Shown here in pieces: positions 18,297 to 26,316 of a DNA stretch of 64,000 nt. The position numbers were made by a program, and so were the translations under genes. The notes under the pieces were generated by a model. The model was not told the DNA's origin, did no database searches, and saw only the letters and a list, made by a program, of their open reading frames with translations. The stretch spans positions 313,229-377,228 of the forward strand of contig MKTK01000038.1 in assembly GCA_001898255.1 (NCBI GenBank), in the 5' to 3' direction. Every line of letters starts with the position of its first letter. Position 1 is the first letter of the stretch. Source of the DNA: Chryseobacterium sp. 39-10 (lineage in GTDB: Bacteria > Bacteroidota > Bacteroidia > Flavobacteriales > Weeksellaceae).

Positions 18297-19523
18297 ATGG
18301 ATTACAACCAGTTACATCAAATTTTAAAGCAGCATTTTGATTTAAAACTCGACTTTCAGGAAATCGATGGTATGAACATCACCATCGAAACCCATTCCTT
18401 TACCTCTCAAAAAAGTGACCTGCTGCACGGTTCGCCCGACCTGAATTGTCATCAGCACCATGTCGTCCTTAGTGAGGAACCTGATCATTACCGATTGTTT
18501 GGCATTGATTCTGTGGATATTAAAGATTTTGAAATTGAATGCAATCAAAAATTTAATTTTTATATTCTTAAAAGAACTGATGTGAAAACTGCTGACGGAT
18601 GTATTATTTTCTTTCATGGGCTGAACGAAAAAAAATGGGACAAATATCTCCCGTGGGCGTACCAGTTGGCTCAAAATACCTCAAAAGCCGTTATCCTTTT
18701 TCCCATTGCGTTTCACATGAACCGTGCGGAACCCATCTGGAGTCACCATGCCCAGATGATGGAAATAGCGAATTTCAGAAAAGAAAAATTTACTGAGAAC
18801 AATTGCTGCTCATTTGTAAACGCTGCCATTAGTTCGCGTCTCGATGCCCATCCACAAAGGATTTTCTGGTCTGGATTGCAAACTTATTCCGATCTTGTGG
18901 ACTTGGTTAAAATGATTAGAAATGGTTCATTTTCGGGTATTTCCGCAAATGCTACGATTGATTTGTTCGGCTATTCTATTGGTTCTTTTTTGTCCATGAT
19001 CATCAAAATGGCCAATCCGGAAGATCTTTTTAAAGACTCCAAACTCTTCTGCTTTTGTGGCGGAATGACGATTGATCGCATGTTCCCCATTTCGAAATAC
19101 ATCATGGATGCGCGTGCAGCCGTCAGAATGCAATCCGCTTTTCTGGAATTGCTGAGTTCTGATTTTAAAAAAGATCCACGGCTCGGTCATTTTCAAAATG
19201 AAAAGCTGCATCCAAAAGAAAGTTGGTTCAAGATGATGCTGCGCTACAACTATTTTCAGAAAGAAAGAGAAGCTCGAATTGATGAGTTGAAATCGCAGAT
19301 CAAGGTTTTGGTTCTAGAAAAAGACGAAGTGGCACCTCCCACCGAAGCGCTCAACACCCTTCAAGGTGGTTATAGAAAAATTGGCGTGGACGTGGAAATA
19401 CAGGATTTCCCATACGACTATTCGCACATGGTTCCTTTCCCGCTTAGCAATAAAATTCAGCAAGAGGTTACCGATTCTTTTAATCGATTTATTGCTTCGG
19501 CCAGTGATTTCTACAACAGTTGA
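18297..19523 (+). CDS. Alpha/beta-hydrolase fold protein (DUF6051-like)
   Basis: A 408-residue predicted serine hydrolase. Visible elements are an oxyanion-type FFHGLNEKKW (about residues 103-112), the nucleophile elbow LFGYSIGSF (GxSxG, about residue 225), a late acidic residue in VLEKDEVAPP, and the final histidine in YDYSHMVPFP. This order fits Ser-Asp-His of alpha/beta-hydrolases. There is no signal peptide, so it is cytoplasmic. The long N-terminal extension (about 95 residues) resembles proteins annotated DUF6051 in Bacteroidota (from memory, not checked). It converges on the LytTR regulator with 3 bases between stops. The substrate is unknown. Confidence 0.75.
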   Translation: MDYNQLHQILKQHFDLKLDFQEIDGMNITIETHSFTSQKSDLLHGSPDLNCHQHHVVLSEEPDHYRLFGIDSVDIKDFEIECNQKFNFYILKRTDVKTADGCIIFFHGLNEKKWDKYLPWAYQLAQNTSKAVILFPIAFHMNRAEPIWSHHAQMMEIANFRKEKFTENNCCSFVNAAISSRLDAHPQRIFWSGLQTYSDLVDLVKMIRNGSFSGISANATIDLFGYSIGSFLSMIIKMANPEDLFKDSKLFCFCGGMTIDRMFPISKYIMDARAAVRMQSAFLELLSSDFKKDPRLGHFQNEKLHPKESWFKMMLRYNYFQKEREARIDELKSQIKVLVLEKDEVAPPTEALNTLQGGYRKIGVDVEIQDFPYDYSHMVPFPLSNKIQQEVTDSFNRFIASASDFYNS

Positions 19524-19526
19524 TGA

Positions 19527-20270
19527 TTACTTGACCAGCCATTCCTTAAAATCCTTCACACGGTCGCGGCTAACGGTAATTTCTTCATTCGGCTGATGGT
19601 GAAGCTCCACCTTGAAGTAAGGCGAAGTATGAATATTTTTAATGGCATTCAGGTTAATGATAAACTGACGGTTTACACGGAAAAACTTTTCAGATTCCAA
19701 CACCTCCTGCAACTCGTCCAAGGTAAAATCGGTAGGAAAGGCGCGTTCTGAAGTTTGTGCATATACCATCTTATTCTCACTATAAAAGCAGGCGGTTTCA
19801 TCGGTGGAAATGATCTTAAGGTTGTACCCAATCTTCACCAGAATCCTTGATAAGCGCTGTTTATCATTTTTAACTAATGACTTGATTTCCTGAATATTAT
19901 TGACCTGCTCCGAAGGTAAAAAACTTTTATACTTATCGATCGCATTTTGTAGATCTTCTTCCATTATTGGTTTCAGTAGATAGTCGATAGAGTTCAGCTT
20001 AAAGGCCTTCAATGTGTACTGATCAAAGGCGGTGGTGTAAATGATGAAACTCTTTGTGGGCACTTTTTCAAAAATATCGAAGGACAAACCATCACCCAAA
20101 ACAATGTCGGAGAAAATGAGATCCGGCGCCGGATTATCTGAAAACCACAAGACACCTTCCTCCACAGAATTAACCACTGCAACAACCTGTAAATCAGTAA
20201 ATATACTCAATAATCTTTGCAGCTTACGTGCAGCTGGCTTTTCGTCTTCGATGATAACGGTACGAATCAT
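19527..20270 (-). CDS. LytTR family response regulator
   Basis: A 247-residue two-component response regulator. The receiver domain (residues 1-120) has acidic residues in VIIEDE, the phosphoacceptor Asp55 in LIFSDIVLGD, and lysine in YLLKPIMEED. The C-terminal LytTR DNA-binding domain (about 145-247) has the typical FFRVNRQFIINLNAIKNIH. It is the last gene of a four-gene minus-strand operon beginning with a LytS-type kinase at 22205, its probable partner. Likely target sites are the 21-bp direct repeats at 22265-22294. Confidence 0.92.
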   Translation of the reverse strand: MIRTVIIEDEKPAARKLQRLLSIFTDLQVVAVVNSVEEGVLWFSDNPAPDLIFSDIVLGDGLSFDIFEKVPTKSFIIYTTAFDQYTLKAFKLNSIDYLLKPIMEEDLQNAIDKYKSFLPSEQVNNIQEIKSLVKNDKQRLSRILVKIGYNLKIISTDETACFYSENKMVYAQTSERAFPTDFTLDELQEVLESEKFFRVNRQFIINLNAIKNIHTSPYFKVELHHQPNEEITVSRDRVKDFKEWLVK

Positions 20271-20285
20271 GCTTAAGGTTAAAAT

Positions 20286-20576
20286 TTATTGTAATGTTTT
20301 ACTTTTATTTTTGTTCATCAGCTCGCGTATTTTCTTCTCTTCCCAATTTTTGCCGAGGAAAAAACCATGCAGAAAAACGGAAGCCCCATGACACAATAAT
20401 CCAACGCCCCAAAGTGCGGTGCCATAAAAAACAGCGGGATCAATTTCTCCCTTCTGCAGGTATTTGGACACCAATAAGAAAAGATTAACCACCACAAAAA
20501 TCAAGGCATGGATATAAAATCCCTTAATGTCCTTAACCCTTCTTCTTGCTCTTTGATATTGCTCGCTATTGTTCAT
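20286..20576 (-). CDS. 2TM domain protein
   Basis: A 96-residue protein with two membrane helices (ALIFVVVNLFLLVSKYL; WGVGLLCHGASVFLHGFFL) framed by the family's basic motif YQRARRRVKDIKGFY before and WEEKKIRELMNK after. This is the same domain as the C-terminus of the kinase at 20874 and the neighbouring protein at 20566. The ATG at 20576 gives the family start; an upstream start at 20666 would read through the preceding gene. It overlaps that gene's end by 11 bases. The function is unknown; it may form complexes with the kinase through the shared domain (inference). Confidence 0.8.
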   Translation of the reverse strand: MNNSEQYQRARRRVKDIKGFYIHALIFVVVNLFLLVSKYLQKGEIDPAVFYGTALWGVGLLCHGASVFLHGFFLGKNWEEKKIRELMNKNKSKTLQ

Positions 20577-20871
20577 TGTCTTTGTTTTTATAGTGAGACA
20601 TGAGCCGCCTGATCTTCCGATCTTCCCAACCGTGCAAGGCAGGAAGAAACAGGTAAAGACCGACACCCAGTAGGAAAACGCCTTGTAAAATAAGCATGAT
20701 GATCACATAATCCCGAGAAAAGTGAAAGATCTTCTGTGCAAAATTTCCATACAGCAGAAACGTTGCCAAAATAATATAACCAATTACCCACCAGTAGAAA
20801 TTCTTGATGTCCGCGACTCTCCTTTTTGCCTTCTTGAAGGAAATTTTACTAAATTCTGTGTTTTTTTCCAT
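20566..20871 (-). CDS. 2TM domain protein
   Basis: A 101-residue two-helix membrane protein, second gene of the LytTR operon. It has the conserved FKKAKRRVADIKNFYWWVIGY before helix one, a second helix (MLILQGVFLLGVGLYLF) and the tail GWEDRKIRRLMSHYKNK. The ATG at 20871 lies 2 bases after the kinase stop (TAA at 20874-20876), so translation is likely coupled. An alternative start at 20883 overlaps the kinase gene. It is homologous by eye to the kinase C-terminus and to the next gene. Confidence 0.8.
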   Translation of the reverse strand: MEKNTEFSKISFKKAKRRVADIKNFYWWVIGYIILATFLLYGNFAQKIFHFSRDYVIIMLILQGVFLLGVGLYLFLPALHGWEDRKIRRLMSHYKNKDNEQ

Positions 20872-20873
20872 GA

Positions 20874-22205
20874 TTACCTCCATTTTTTATCGTTTTCTTG
20901 TTCTTTTTTCATAATTTTTCTAATCTGTTGATCTTCCCACTCTTGGCCAATGCCAAAGGTTTTAATGGCATGAGAAATCACACCAATTCCCCATCCCAAC
21001 AATGGCCAAAATGCCCACCAATAATTTGGGCTTGTGCGCCAATTGATGTAGAACAAAAAAGGTATGAAAATACAATAAGAAATTAGATTTCCGTAGAATG
21101 CTTTAAGTTCTTCTACTCTTTTGGCGGCTTTCTCGTAAGCAGCATTGTCAGCAGTATTAGCATGATTCATAAGTTCAATTTTTTCGGTTAACATTGGTAT
21201 TTTTACTTTAAAATGATGGGCAGATTTCTCGACAAAGACGTTGTGTTCCGTCAACAAGGAATACCGCTGAACGATATTGGCTAAACCAATACCGGCACTT
21301 TCTTTCACTTGCTCTCTTTGTTGGAGGTTGTTTTCAATAATGAGATGCCCGTTATCGGTATAAATTTTAATAATTAACGGTTTACTGGATGTAGCAAAGT
21401 TGTGCTTAATGCAATTTTCTAAAAGCAACTGAAGGGAAAGCGGCACTACGAATGATTTACGATCTTCGGGATTCACATTGAACTCGAAATGAACACTATC
21501 TTCGAACCGAGTTTTTAGTAAATCACAGTAGGTCTTCGCAAAATCCAGTTCTTCTTCCACAGTAACCAACTCCTTGTCTTTCTGCTCCAAGACGTACCTG
21601 TAAATCTTTGACATTGAGGACGTAAACCGCTGCGCCTGATTTGGATTTTCATCAATTAATGAACTTAGAACATTCAATGAATTAAAAAGAAAATGAGGAT
21701 CCAGCTGATTTTTTAGACTTTCAAATTGTGCATTGGCAGATTTAGCAATAATCTTTTGCTCAACAACTTCCTTTCTGGTGGATTGCTTCCATGCTTCCAT
21801 AAAGCTTTTCGCATGGAGAATGGCCGAAACCATTAATGCAATATTCATAAAAATCCATAGAGAAATCGATAACTTTCCGTTCCATAAATCTTCAATAGGA
21901 TGCCCTTGTAGCAATATGAAATTAAAATATGTGCAAATGTAGGTAAGAATGATGTTGACAATGACGGTACCTAAAATGCCGGAAACCACCCTTTTTCGGG
22001 TTTTTGTTTCCCATGGAAAGAGTCTTGTCAGATACTCATTCATTATGCCATTTCCTAAACCGTAAATCAATGTGTATCCGAAAGAAATCAGGATAGAAAG
22101 GAAAAAAACTTTCGGGGTTTTTTCGTCATTGAAAAACAAAAAGCTCAACACGCCAATAGTAAGTCCAATGTACCACAAAGAGAGGAATGATTTTCTGTTA
22201 AGCAT
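20874..22205 (-). CDS. LytS-type sensor histidine kinase with C-terminal 2TM domain
   Basis: A 443-residue membrane kinase. Four N-terminal helices (about residues 5-135) are followed by the His_kinase domain with QLDPHFLFNSLNVLSS (His171) and an ATPase domain with LQLLLENCIKHN and SAGIGLANIVQRY. The last about 85 residues form an extra 2TM domain (AYEKAAKRVEELKAFY ... GIGVISHAIKTFGIGQEWEDQQIRKIMKK), so the ATPase is tethered to the membrane at both ends. Start: the ATG at 22205 is preferred because the TTG at 22226 overlaps the promoter -7 element. It heads an operon with two free 2TM proteins and a LytTR regulator. Confidence 0.88.
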   Translation of the reverse strand: MLNRKSFLSLWYIGLTIGVLSFLFFNDEKTPKVFFLSILISFGYTLIYGLGNGIMNEYLTRLFPWETKTRKRVVSGILGTVIVNIILTYICTYFNFILLQGHPIEDLWNGKLSISLWIFMNIALMVSAILHAKSFMEAWKQSTRKEVVEQKIIAKSANAQFESLKNQLDPHFLFNSLNVLSSLIDENPNQAQRFTSSMSKIYRYVLEQKDKELVTVEEELDFAKTYCDLLKTRFEDSVHFEFNVNPEDRKSFVVPLSLQLLLENCIKHNFATSSKPLIIKIYTDNGHLIIENNLQQREQVKESAGIGLANIVQRYSLLTEHNVFVEKSAHHFKVKIPMLTEKIELMNHANTADNAAYEKAAKRVEELKAFYGNLISYCIFIPFLFYINWRTSPNYWWAFWPLLGWGIGVISHAIKTFGIGQEWEDQQIRKIMKKEQENDKKWR

Positions 22206-22223
22206 AATGTTGAATTCTTGGGT

Positions 22224-22255
22224 CAAAGGTAAGCTGCGATAAAAATAATCAAAAA
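22224..22255 (-). promoter_or_regulatory. Promoter of the 2TM-kinase/LytTR operon
   Basis: On the minus strand TTTTTG (22255-22250) and TACCTTTG (22231-22224) are separated by 18 bases, matching the Bacteroidota -33 TTG / -7 TAnnTTTG arrangement. The -7 ends 19 bases before the kinase ATG at 22205. The LytTR-type repeats at 22265-22294 lie immediately upstream. Confidence 0.65.
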
Positions 22256-22264
22256 CATTTTGTA

Positions 22265-22294
22265 CTGAAAGGTTATATTTATCCGCCGAACGGT
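22265..22294 (-). promoter_or_regulatory. LytTR-type direct repeat, 21-bp period, upstream of the kinase operon
   Basis: Minus strand ACCGTTCGG (22294-22286) and ACCTTTCAG (22273-22265) start exactly 21 bases apart, two helical turns. The first fits the general LytTR site consensus [TA][AC][CA]GTTN[AG][TG] and the second deviates at one position. The pair ends 9 bases upstream of the -33 element, the place for a class of activators. Probable autoregulatory site of the regulator at 19527. Confidence 0.6.
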
Positions 22295-22327
22295 CATCAA
22301 AAAACCACCGAAAAGATCCGGTGGTTT
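22295..22327 (-). terminator. Rho-independent terminator of the prc gene
   Basis: Minus-strand hairpin AAACCACCG / CGGTGGTTT (22327-22302), 8-base loop, followed by a T run, 24 bases after the stop of the protease gene. Confidence 0.85.
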
Positions 22328-22350
22328 CTATTGGATGTTTTGCAATACAT

Positions 22351-24471
22351 TTATTTAATATCCGAAATCACATTTACCGCTTCTTGAAGATAAAGGTCTC
22401 GTTGCAGATTCTTCGTCCAGTTTTGGGTCTTCTTCTGGAATGCCTCATCGGATTTTTCACGCACCACTTCGTCTGGATTGAGGGTAAATTTCAAACCGTT
22501 GTTGAATTTATCTAAAGCTTTGAATTTTTCAATCTGATTTTTTCTGCTTTTCATCACTTCATTAAATTTGGTTTGGCTTAGCGGAATACTTTCTTCTTTG
22601 TCGAGTTTTTCTTTCCATTGTGCCGATTCCTGCATCAACTGGTATGTTTTATTGCTCTGCAAACGCGATTCTACGCCTTTCTGCAACGCTTGAACAGAGA
22701 AATAATTAACAGGTTCGTAGGGTACTTTTGCAATTTTGTCCCAAGCTAAAGCATATTCATCATAACGCTCGCCCACTTCGGCGTAAGTAAAGAAATCTTT
22801 CATCTGAATATCGGACTGGATTCCTTTCCGCTGGGTAGATTCGCCGGTAATTCTGTAGAATTTCTGAATCGTTAGTTTCAGGGAACCAAAATCATCATTG
22901 GTGCTCAGGAATCGGTTAAGATCCACAAAAGTTTGCACTGTGCCTTTACCAAACGATTGTGGTGAACCGATGATAACACCTCTTCCATAATCCTGCATTG
23001 CGCCTGCCAAAATCTCAGAGGCAGAAGCCGAAAGTTCATTCTGCATAATCACCACCGGACCGGTCCAGATGGGTGAGTTGGTTTTATTGCGCAGCGTATT
23101 GATTTTACCATTACCGTCTTTCACCTGCACAAAGGGACCAGTATTCATGAACAATCCCATGATGTCGCCCACTTCGGTTAAGCTTCCTCCACCATTATTT
23201 CTAAGGTCAAGGATGATTCCGCTAATGTTTTGTGCTTTCAGTTTTACGATTTCATTTTTAATGTCGTCGGAAGCGTTTCTTCCTTTAGGATCTTCAAAGT
23301 CTGCGTTAAAACTTGGCAAATTGATGAATCCATACTTTTTGCCATCGGCCGCATTAACGATGATGCTTCTTGCAAAAGTATCCTCAATTGCCACCTCTTC
23401 CCGAATCATCGTCACTTCCTTAATAGATTTATCTTTCTTCTCCACCGTAAGGGTCACCTTAGTTCCCTTTTCGCCACGAATAAGCCGCACTGCCTCATCA
23501 GAAAGCATTCCCACCACATTCACTGCGTCTTCATTGGGTTTCGATTTTACTTTGAGGATTTTATCACCCTCCGAGAGTTGTTTCGATTTCCAAGCCGGTG
23601 CACCAATAGTTAAAGCTCCTAAGTAAAGATATCCTCTTTTCTCCTGAATAATGGCTCCAATCCCAATTACCTTACCTTTAAACTGTGTATCGAAATCTTC
23701 TTTGTTTTTGGGTGAATAATAGTTGGTATGAGGATCGAAAACTTCGGTATATGCATTCATGTACACCGTAAACCAATCCATTTTGTTTCTTTTTTTGAAC
23801 CGGCGGAAGGTATCGGTAATAAGGTCTTTCACCTCGTTGGTGGCCTTCACCCTTTTCTGTTCTGGTGTAAGAATTTCCAGTTTGATGGTATCTTTCAGCT
23901 TAAACTTTTGCACCGAATCTTTCTTGAGTTGCTGGGCTTCTTCCTTTGCTGTCATCGATTCCATTTCCTGAAGAATGTTGTACTTAATGTATTTTTTCCA
24001 CTCGGAGGCCAATTCTGCTTTGGTAGTTGCATTGGCTCTGGCCTTTGGCTCCAGGATCAGGGTTTCGTCTTCGTCCAGATTAATGGGTTTGCTTAGGATG
24101 TCCTGGGCAATTTTGTCAATCTCATCCACACGTTGGTAAAGCCGATCAACAGTAAGCTTGTAAAATGTTAAATCACCTTTGTTCAAGTAATCGTCGAGCT
24201 TGGTTTTATGCTTCGCAAATTCGTCCATATCCGATTGCATAAAATACCGCTTGGAAGCATCCACCGTTTCAAAATAATGCTTATACACTTCCAAAGAATA
24301 GGCATCGTTAATGGGCTTTGGTGCATAATGAAGGTAAGAAAGCGTATTCTTAACGCTCACCATAATGGTAGACATTTTCTCGTCGTCATTCTTGGGAGAG
24401 TTAAAACAGAACACCAAACTGGTGAGCGGAATAAACAATAGTAAAGTATTGAGTTTAAATTTCTTGAACAT
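22351..24471 (-). CDS. prc: C-terminal processing (tail-specific) protease, S41 family
   Basis: Periplasmic serine protease of the Prc type, 706 residues, which trims C-termini of envelope proteins and controls cell-wall hydrolases. It has an N-terminal membrane/signal segment (MFKKFKLNTLLLFIPLTSLVFC), a long helical N-domain, a PDZ domain at about residues 255-345 (IGIGAIIQEKRGYLYLGAL ... LSEGDKILKVKS), and the S41 catalytic core. The nucleophile serine is in NELSASASEILAGAMQDYGR (about residue 480) and the lysine in SFGKGTVQTF (about 507). A DUF3340-like C-terminal domain follows. It is monocistronic with its own terminator. Confidence 0.93.
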   Translation of the reverse strand: MFKKFKLNTLLLFIPLTSLVFCFNSPKNDDEKMSTIMVSVKNTLSYLHYAPKPINDAYSLEVYKHYFETVDASKRYFMQSDMDEFAKHKTKLDDYLNKGDLTFYKLTVDRLYQRVDEIDKIAQDILSKPINLDEDETLILEPKARANATTKAELASEWKKYIKYNILQEMESMTAKEEAQQLKKDSVQKFKLKDTIKLEILTPEQKRVKATNEVKDLITDTFRRFKKRNKMDWFTVYMNAYTEVFDPHTNYYSPKNKEDFDTQFKGKVIGIGAIIQEKRGYLYLGALTIGAPAWKSKQLSEGDKILKVKSKPNEDAVNVVGMLSDEAVRLIRGEKGTKVTLTVEKKDKSIKEVTMIREEVAIEDTFARSIIVNAADGKKYGFINLPSFNADFEDPKGRNASDDIKNEIVKLKAQNISGIILDLRNNGGGSLTEVGDIMGLFMNTGPFVQVKDGNGKINTLRNKTNSPIWTGPVVIMQNELSASASEILAGAMQDYGRGVIIGSPQSFGKGTVQTFVDLNRFLSTNDDFGSLKLTIQKFYRITGESTQRKGIQSDIQMKDFFTYAEVGERYDEYALAWDKIAKVPYEPVNYFSVQALQKGVESRLQSNKTYQLMQESAQWKEKLDKEESIPLSQTKFNEVMKSRKNQIEKFKALDKFNNGLKFTLNPDEVVREKSDEAFQKKTQNWTKNLQRDLYLQEAVNVISDIK

Positions 24472-24578
24472 AAATATAAATAAAACTTAATTAGTTGATG
24501 TGTTTTTCGTTTTGTTACGCAATGATACGAAATACCAAAATTAACACCTTATTTATATTCGCTCACTATTTTTTTAAG

Positions 24579-24586
24579 TATTTTTG
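24579..24586 (+). promoter_or_regulatory. Candidate -7 promoter element of surE
   Basis: TATTTTTG matches TAnnTTTG 18 bases before the surE ATG. No -33 TTG at standard spacing. Confidence 0.4.
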
Positions 24587-24604
24587 TTTAAATCTTAGCA
24601 AATT

Positions 24605-25372
24605 ATGTCAAAACCACTCATATTAGTGACCAATGATGACGGAATTACTGCGCCGGGCATCAGAAATCTTGTAGAATTTATGAATGAAATAGGTGAAGTC
24701 ATCGTGGTTGCTCCCAATTCGCCACAGTCGGGCAAAGGCCATGCGATCACCATCAACCAGACTTTAACATTTGAAGAAATTAAACTGGACGGTCCTCAGA
24801 AAGACTATTCACTAAGCGGAACGCCCGTTGATTGTGTAAAGTTTGCCCTGGACAAAATTCTGCCGCGACGACCCGATTTGGTGGTTTCCGGCATTAACCA
24901 CGGTGCCAATTCATCAATCAATGTGATTTACTCGGGAACAATGAGTGCGGCGGTGGAGGCCGGTGTGGAAGGTCTTCAGGCCATCGGGTTTTCTCTGCTC
25001 GACTTTTCCTGGGATGCCGATTTTCTTCAGGCAAAAGAATACATCCAAAATATTGTACGCAAAGTTCTCCTTAATCCTTTACCACCCGGAATGGTGCTGA
25101 ATGTGAACATTCCCAAACTGTTAAAAGAAGAGATTAAAGGCGTAAAAGTGTGCAAGCAGGCCCATGCCAAATGGGAAGAAAATTTTGATGAACGCATCAA
25201 CCCGCATGGAAAAAAGTATTACTGGTTAACCGGTTATTTTAATAACATGGATAAAAGTGAGGATGCTGATGAAACGGCACTTTCTGATGGTTACATTTCC
25301 GTAGTTCCTGTAAAATTCGACCTTACGGCTTACGAGTACATTCCGAAATTAGAGCAGATCCTGGAAATTTAA
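24605..25372 (+). CDS. surE: 5'/3'-nucleotidase SurE
   Basis: Metal-dependent phosphatase acting on nucleoside 5'- and 3'-monophosphates and short polyphosphate in the cytoplasm. The 255-residue protein has the metal-binding opening ILVTNDDGITAPGI with the DD pair, APNSPQSGKGHAIT, SGTPVDCVKFAL, and SGINHGANSSINVIYSGTMSAA. All family motifs are present and length is normal. It is a single gene; the following 227-base gap carries the repeats for the next two-component system. Confidence 0.95.
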   Translation: MSKPLILVTNDDGITAPGIRNLVEFMNEIGEVIVVAPNSPQSGKGHAITINQTLTFEEIKLDGPQKDYSLSGTPVDCVKFALDKILPRRPDLVVSGINHGANSSINVIYSGTMSAAVEAGVEGLQAIGFSLLDFSWDADFLQAKEYIQNIVRKVLLNPLPPGMVLNVNIPKLLKEEIKGVKVCKQAHAKWEENFDERINPHGKKYYWLTGYFNNMDKSEDADETALSDGYISVVPVKFDLTAYEYIPKLEQILEI

Positions 25373-25498
25373 TTTTTTGGTTTTTCCAAGAAGAATAAAG
25401 CAAGCGTTTTTGCACCTAGTGATCCGTGAAGTTGAGATAAGTATTCGATGGAATTCGTGACCTAAGATTTTTTCAGAAATGTGCTTCTCAAAATCCTT

Positions 25499-25547
25499 TT
25501 GTACAGATTTTTTTACCGATTGTACAATAATTGAGTACGTTTGTCCA
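25499..25547 (+). promoter_or_regulatory. Triple 21-bp direct repeat upstream of the LytTR regulator
   Basis: TTGTACA at 25499-25505, TTGTACA at 25520-25526 and TTGTCCA at 25541-25547 recur with an exact 21-bp step. LytTR regulators bind direct repeats spaced by two helical turns, so this looks like the autoregulatory operator of the regulator starting at 25600. A possible -33 TTG overlaps the third repeat and an imperfect -7 (TTAATTTG, 25567-25574) follows. Confidence 0.6.
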
Positions 25548-25599
25548 AAAAAAATAATTCCATGATTTAATTTGCTAAATTTATCCAAACTAAACCACT

Positions 25600-26313
25600 A
25601 TGATAAAGATTGTTTTGGTGGATGATGAAATTAATTCATTGAGAAGTCTGGAATGGGAAATCCAAAATTTTAGTAAAGATTTTGAGATTATTGCCGGTTT
25701 TACAAATCCGCAAGAAGCAATTATGTTTCTTCGAAGAAATGAAGCGGACTGTGTTTTTGTGGATATAGAAATGCCGCAAATGGACGGGTTTCAGTTCCTA
25801 AAATCTTTTCATTATCGGGATTTTCTGCCGGTTATTGTAACGGCTTATGCCCAGTATGCAATCCAGGCGATAAAAGAAGAAGCTTTTGATTATCTGCTGA
25901 AACCTGTGGATCCGGATGATCTTACGCTGACTTTAGACAAAATTAAATCGAAAATTTACCAAAGGCAACAAAGCCGTTCTCTACTTCCTGCAAAATTGTC
26001 CTCTAAGATTCCTCTTTCGCTGAGCGGAAAAATCGTTTACCTGAATCCGGAAGAAATACTCTACTGTGAAAGCGACGGAAATTATACGAAGGTTTTCCTG
26101 GAAGACGAAACCCATTTGTTCCTCACCAAAAAGATTAAAGAAATTCAGGAATTGTTGCCCGAACATTCTTTTTTTAGAATACATAATTCATTTGTTATCA
26201 ACATGGTAAAAGTGAAAGAATTTATAAAATCGGAAAATTATGTGGTGCTGAATAACGGAAAGAAAATTCCGGTTTCCAGAAATAAAAGAGCGTTGTTCTT
26301 AGGTTTTACATAA
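25600..26313 (+). CDS. LytTR family response regulator
   Basis: A 237-residue response regulator. Receiver: VLVDDE acidic cluster, Asp55 in CVFVDIEMPQMDGF, lysine in YLLKPVDPDD. The LytTR DNA-binding domain occupies about residues 135-237 (EILYCESDGNYTKVFLED, HSFFRIHNSFVINMVKVKEF, GKKIPVSRNKR). It is followed after 3 bases by its LytS-type kinase, so the pair forms one operon. It is likely autoregulated through the 21-bp repeats at 25499-25547. Confidence 0.92.
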   Translation: MIKIVLVDDEINSLRSLEWEIQNFSKDFEIIAGFTNPQEAIMFLRRNEADCVFVDIEMPQMDGFQFLKSFHYRDFLPVIVTAYAQYAIQAIKEEAFDYLLKPVDPDDLTLTLDKIKSKIYQRQQSRSLLPAKLSSKIPLSLSGKIVYLNPEEILYCESDGNYTKVFLEDETHLFLTKKIKEIQELLPEHSFFRIHNSFVINMVKVKEFIKSENYVVLNNGKKIPVSRNKRALFLGFT

Positions 26314-26316
26314 GCG

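Noticed and set aside
23069-23626. A 185-codon plus-strand frame inside the prc protease gene
   Set aside because: Antisense to conserved PDZ and S41 coding sequence; composition is that of a shadow frame.
25499-25547. The regularly spaced repeats as a CRISPR array
   Set aside because: The repeat units are only 7 bases with 14-base spacers and no cas genes are nearby.
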